This document shows, piece by piece, positions 63,488 to 64,000 of a stretch of 64,000 nt of DNA. The translations under genes and the position numbers were made by a program. Every line of letters begins with the position of its first letter. The first letter of the stretch is position 1. The notes below the pieces were generated by a model. That model did no database searches. It saw only the letters and a program-made list of their open reading frames with translations, and was not told where the DNA came from. Source of the DNA: Muribaculaceae bacterium. GTDB lineage: Bacteria; Bacteroidota; Bacteroidia; Bacteroidales; Muribaculaceae. The stretch lies in the NCBI GenBank assembly GCA_022510425.1, contig JAFLTO010000003.1, positions 1 through 64,000 of the forward strand, written 5' to 3'.

Positions 63488-63916
63488 TTAGAAAACTTTC
63501 TTGAAAACATTCTTAGTTTTTGTCCAGGCTTTTTCAGAACCTTCTTTTACCTTTTTATAGACATGTTTGGATCCTTTGGCAACTTTATTAGCTGTATTAA
63601 CAGTTCCATCGGCCACAGTATTAGAAGCATTTACAACTCCTTCTTTAGTTTGGTTATAAGCTTCTGTAGTGCCAGCGGCTACTTTATTATAGGTTTGAAC
63701 TGTACCATCAGCGGCCTGATCATATAATTGAATTGTACCATTGGAAACAGTATCATATGCGTTAACAACTCCTTCTTTGGTTTTATCATAAGCCTGCACT
63801 ACTAAAGGTTTCTCACAAGTGTTGTTGGAACACTCTTCCTTGTTGCCGGCAAATGCTGCTACACCACCAAAAATTAAACTTAACAATAAAGTTGCCGATA
63901 ATAGTCTCCTTTTCAT
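63488..63916 (-). CDS. Secreted protein of nine 11-residue amphipathic repeats
   Basis: A 142-residue protein with a signal peptide (about 1-23, SATLLLSLIFGGVAAFA). After a short Cys-containing spacer (C29, C34), residues 42-140 are nine consecutive 11-residue repeats, for example AYDKTKEGVVN at 42, AYNQTKEGVVN at 86 and VYKKVKEGSEK at 119. The consensus is a-Y-x-K-x-K-E-G-V-x-N-like, and the first and fifth copies contain KTKEGV or QTKEGV, the same core as the 11-mers of synucleins. LEA proteins and apolipoproteins use similar 11-residue (11/3 helix) repeats to bind lipid surfaces. The C terminus is more basic. Lipid or membrane binding in the periplasm is inference. Confidence 0.75.
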   Translation of the reverse strand: MKRRLLSATLLLSLIFGGVAAFAGNKEECSNNTCEKPLVVQAYDKTKEGVVNAYDTVSNGTIQLYDQAADGTVQTYNKVAAGTTEAYNQTKEGVVNASNTVADGTVNTANKVAKGSKHVYKKVKEGSEKAWTKTKNVFKKVF

Positions 63917-64000
63917 AATAATCTTGATTTTAAATGTTTAACCTATCTGATATATTAACACAGATTTTCGGCTATAGTTTACACCGGTATAGAAAAAAAT

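Overview
The window is chromosomal DNA from a member of the Bacteroidota, most likely the order Bacteroidales (a Muribaculaceae- or Porphyromonadaceae-like gut lineage). The evidence is a complete type IX secretion core operon (porT-porP-porK-porL-porM-porN), the TamL/TamB pair with TamL as a lipoprotein, a Bacteroidetes-type inositol-lipid cluster, DUF3467 and DUF2795 proteins, and many promoters of the Bacteroides class (-33 TTTG, -7 TAnnTTTG). The sequence is AT-rich. Species cannot be fixed from the sequence alone.

Layout. 1-3.2 kb: a small accessory patch with a frameshifted AlbA/Schlafen-type ATPase gene, a DUF1016 (YhcG-like PDDEXK) nuclease gene and a 31-codon remnant. 3.2-9.0 kb: a signalling/envelope cassette. 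A histidine kinase/response regulator pair is divergent from a lipoprotein, a large outer-membrane beta-barrel protein and a BlaI-like repressor; phased direct repeats lie between the two arms. The cassette ends at a tyrosine-recombinase remnant. 9.0-17.6 kb: housekeeping genes (DUF2795, cobalamin adenosyltransferase, dnaX, rimP-nusA-infB-folK, trmD). 17.7-22.6 kb: inositol-lipid cluster (inositol-phosphate synthase, HAD phosphatase, CDP-alcohol phosphatidyltransferase, ATP-grasp, nucleotidyltransferase), continuing upstream into pdxA and rlmN, then a PpiD-like chaperone, metK and tRNA-Pro. 28.8-39.7 kb: TupA-like ATP-grasp protein, two glycosyltransferases, TamL, TamB and VanZ. 39.8-47.2 kb: recX, comF, pyrE, an SRPBCC protein, a Rieske-like lipoprotein, a LysE exporter, unknown secreted proteins and dGTPase. 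47.2-54.4 kb: T9SS operon closed by a terminator. 54.5-64 kb: an NSS transporter, a polysaccharide flippase with a glycosyltransferase, tcdA, cysS, DUF3467, lolD, an HMA protein, an RsmF-like methyltransferase and a secreted protein built of nine 11-residue repeats.

Most of the window serves the cell envelope: lipid head groups, outer-membrane assembly, surface sugars, lipoprotein release and protein secretion. The least explained items are the 11-residue-repeat protein at the right end, the inositol-lipid cluster with its unassigned ATP-grasp and nucleotidyltransferase and its altered CDP-alcohol motif, the two-component/OMP/BlaI cassette with phased repeats, and several genes whose promoter box sits almost on the start codon.
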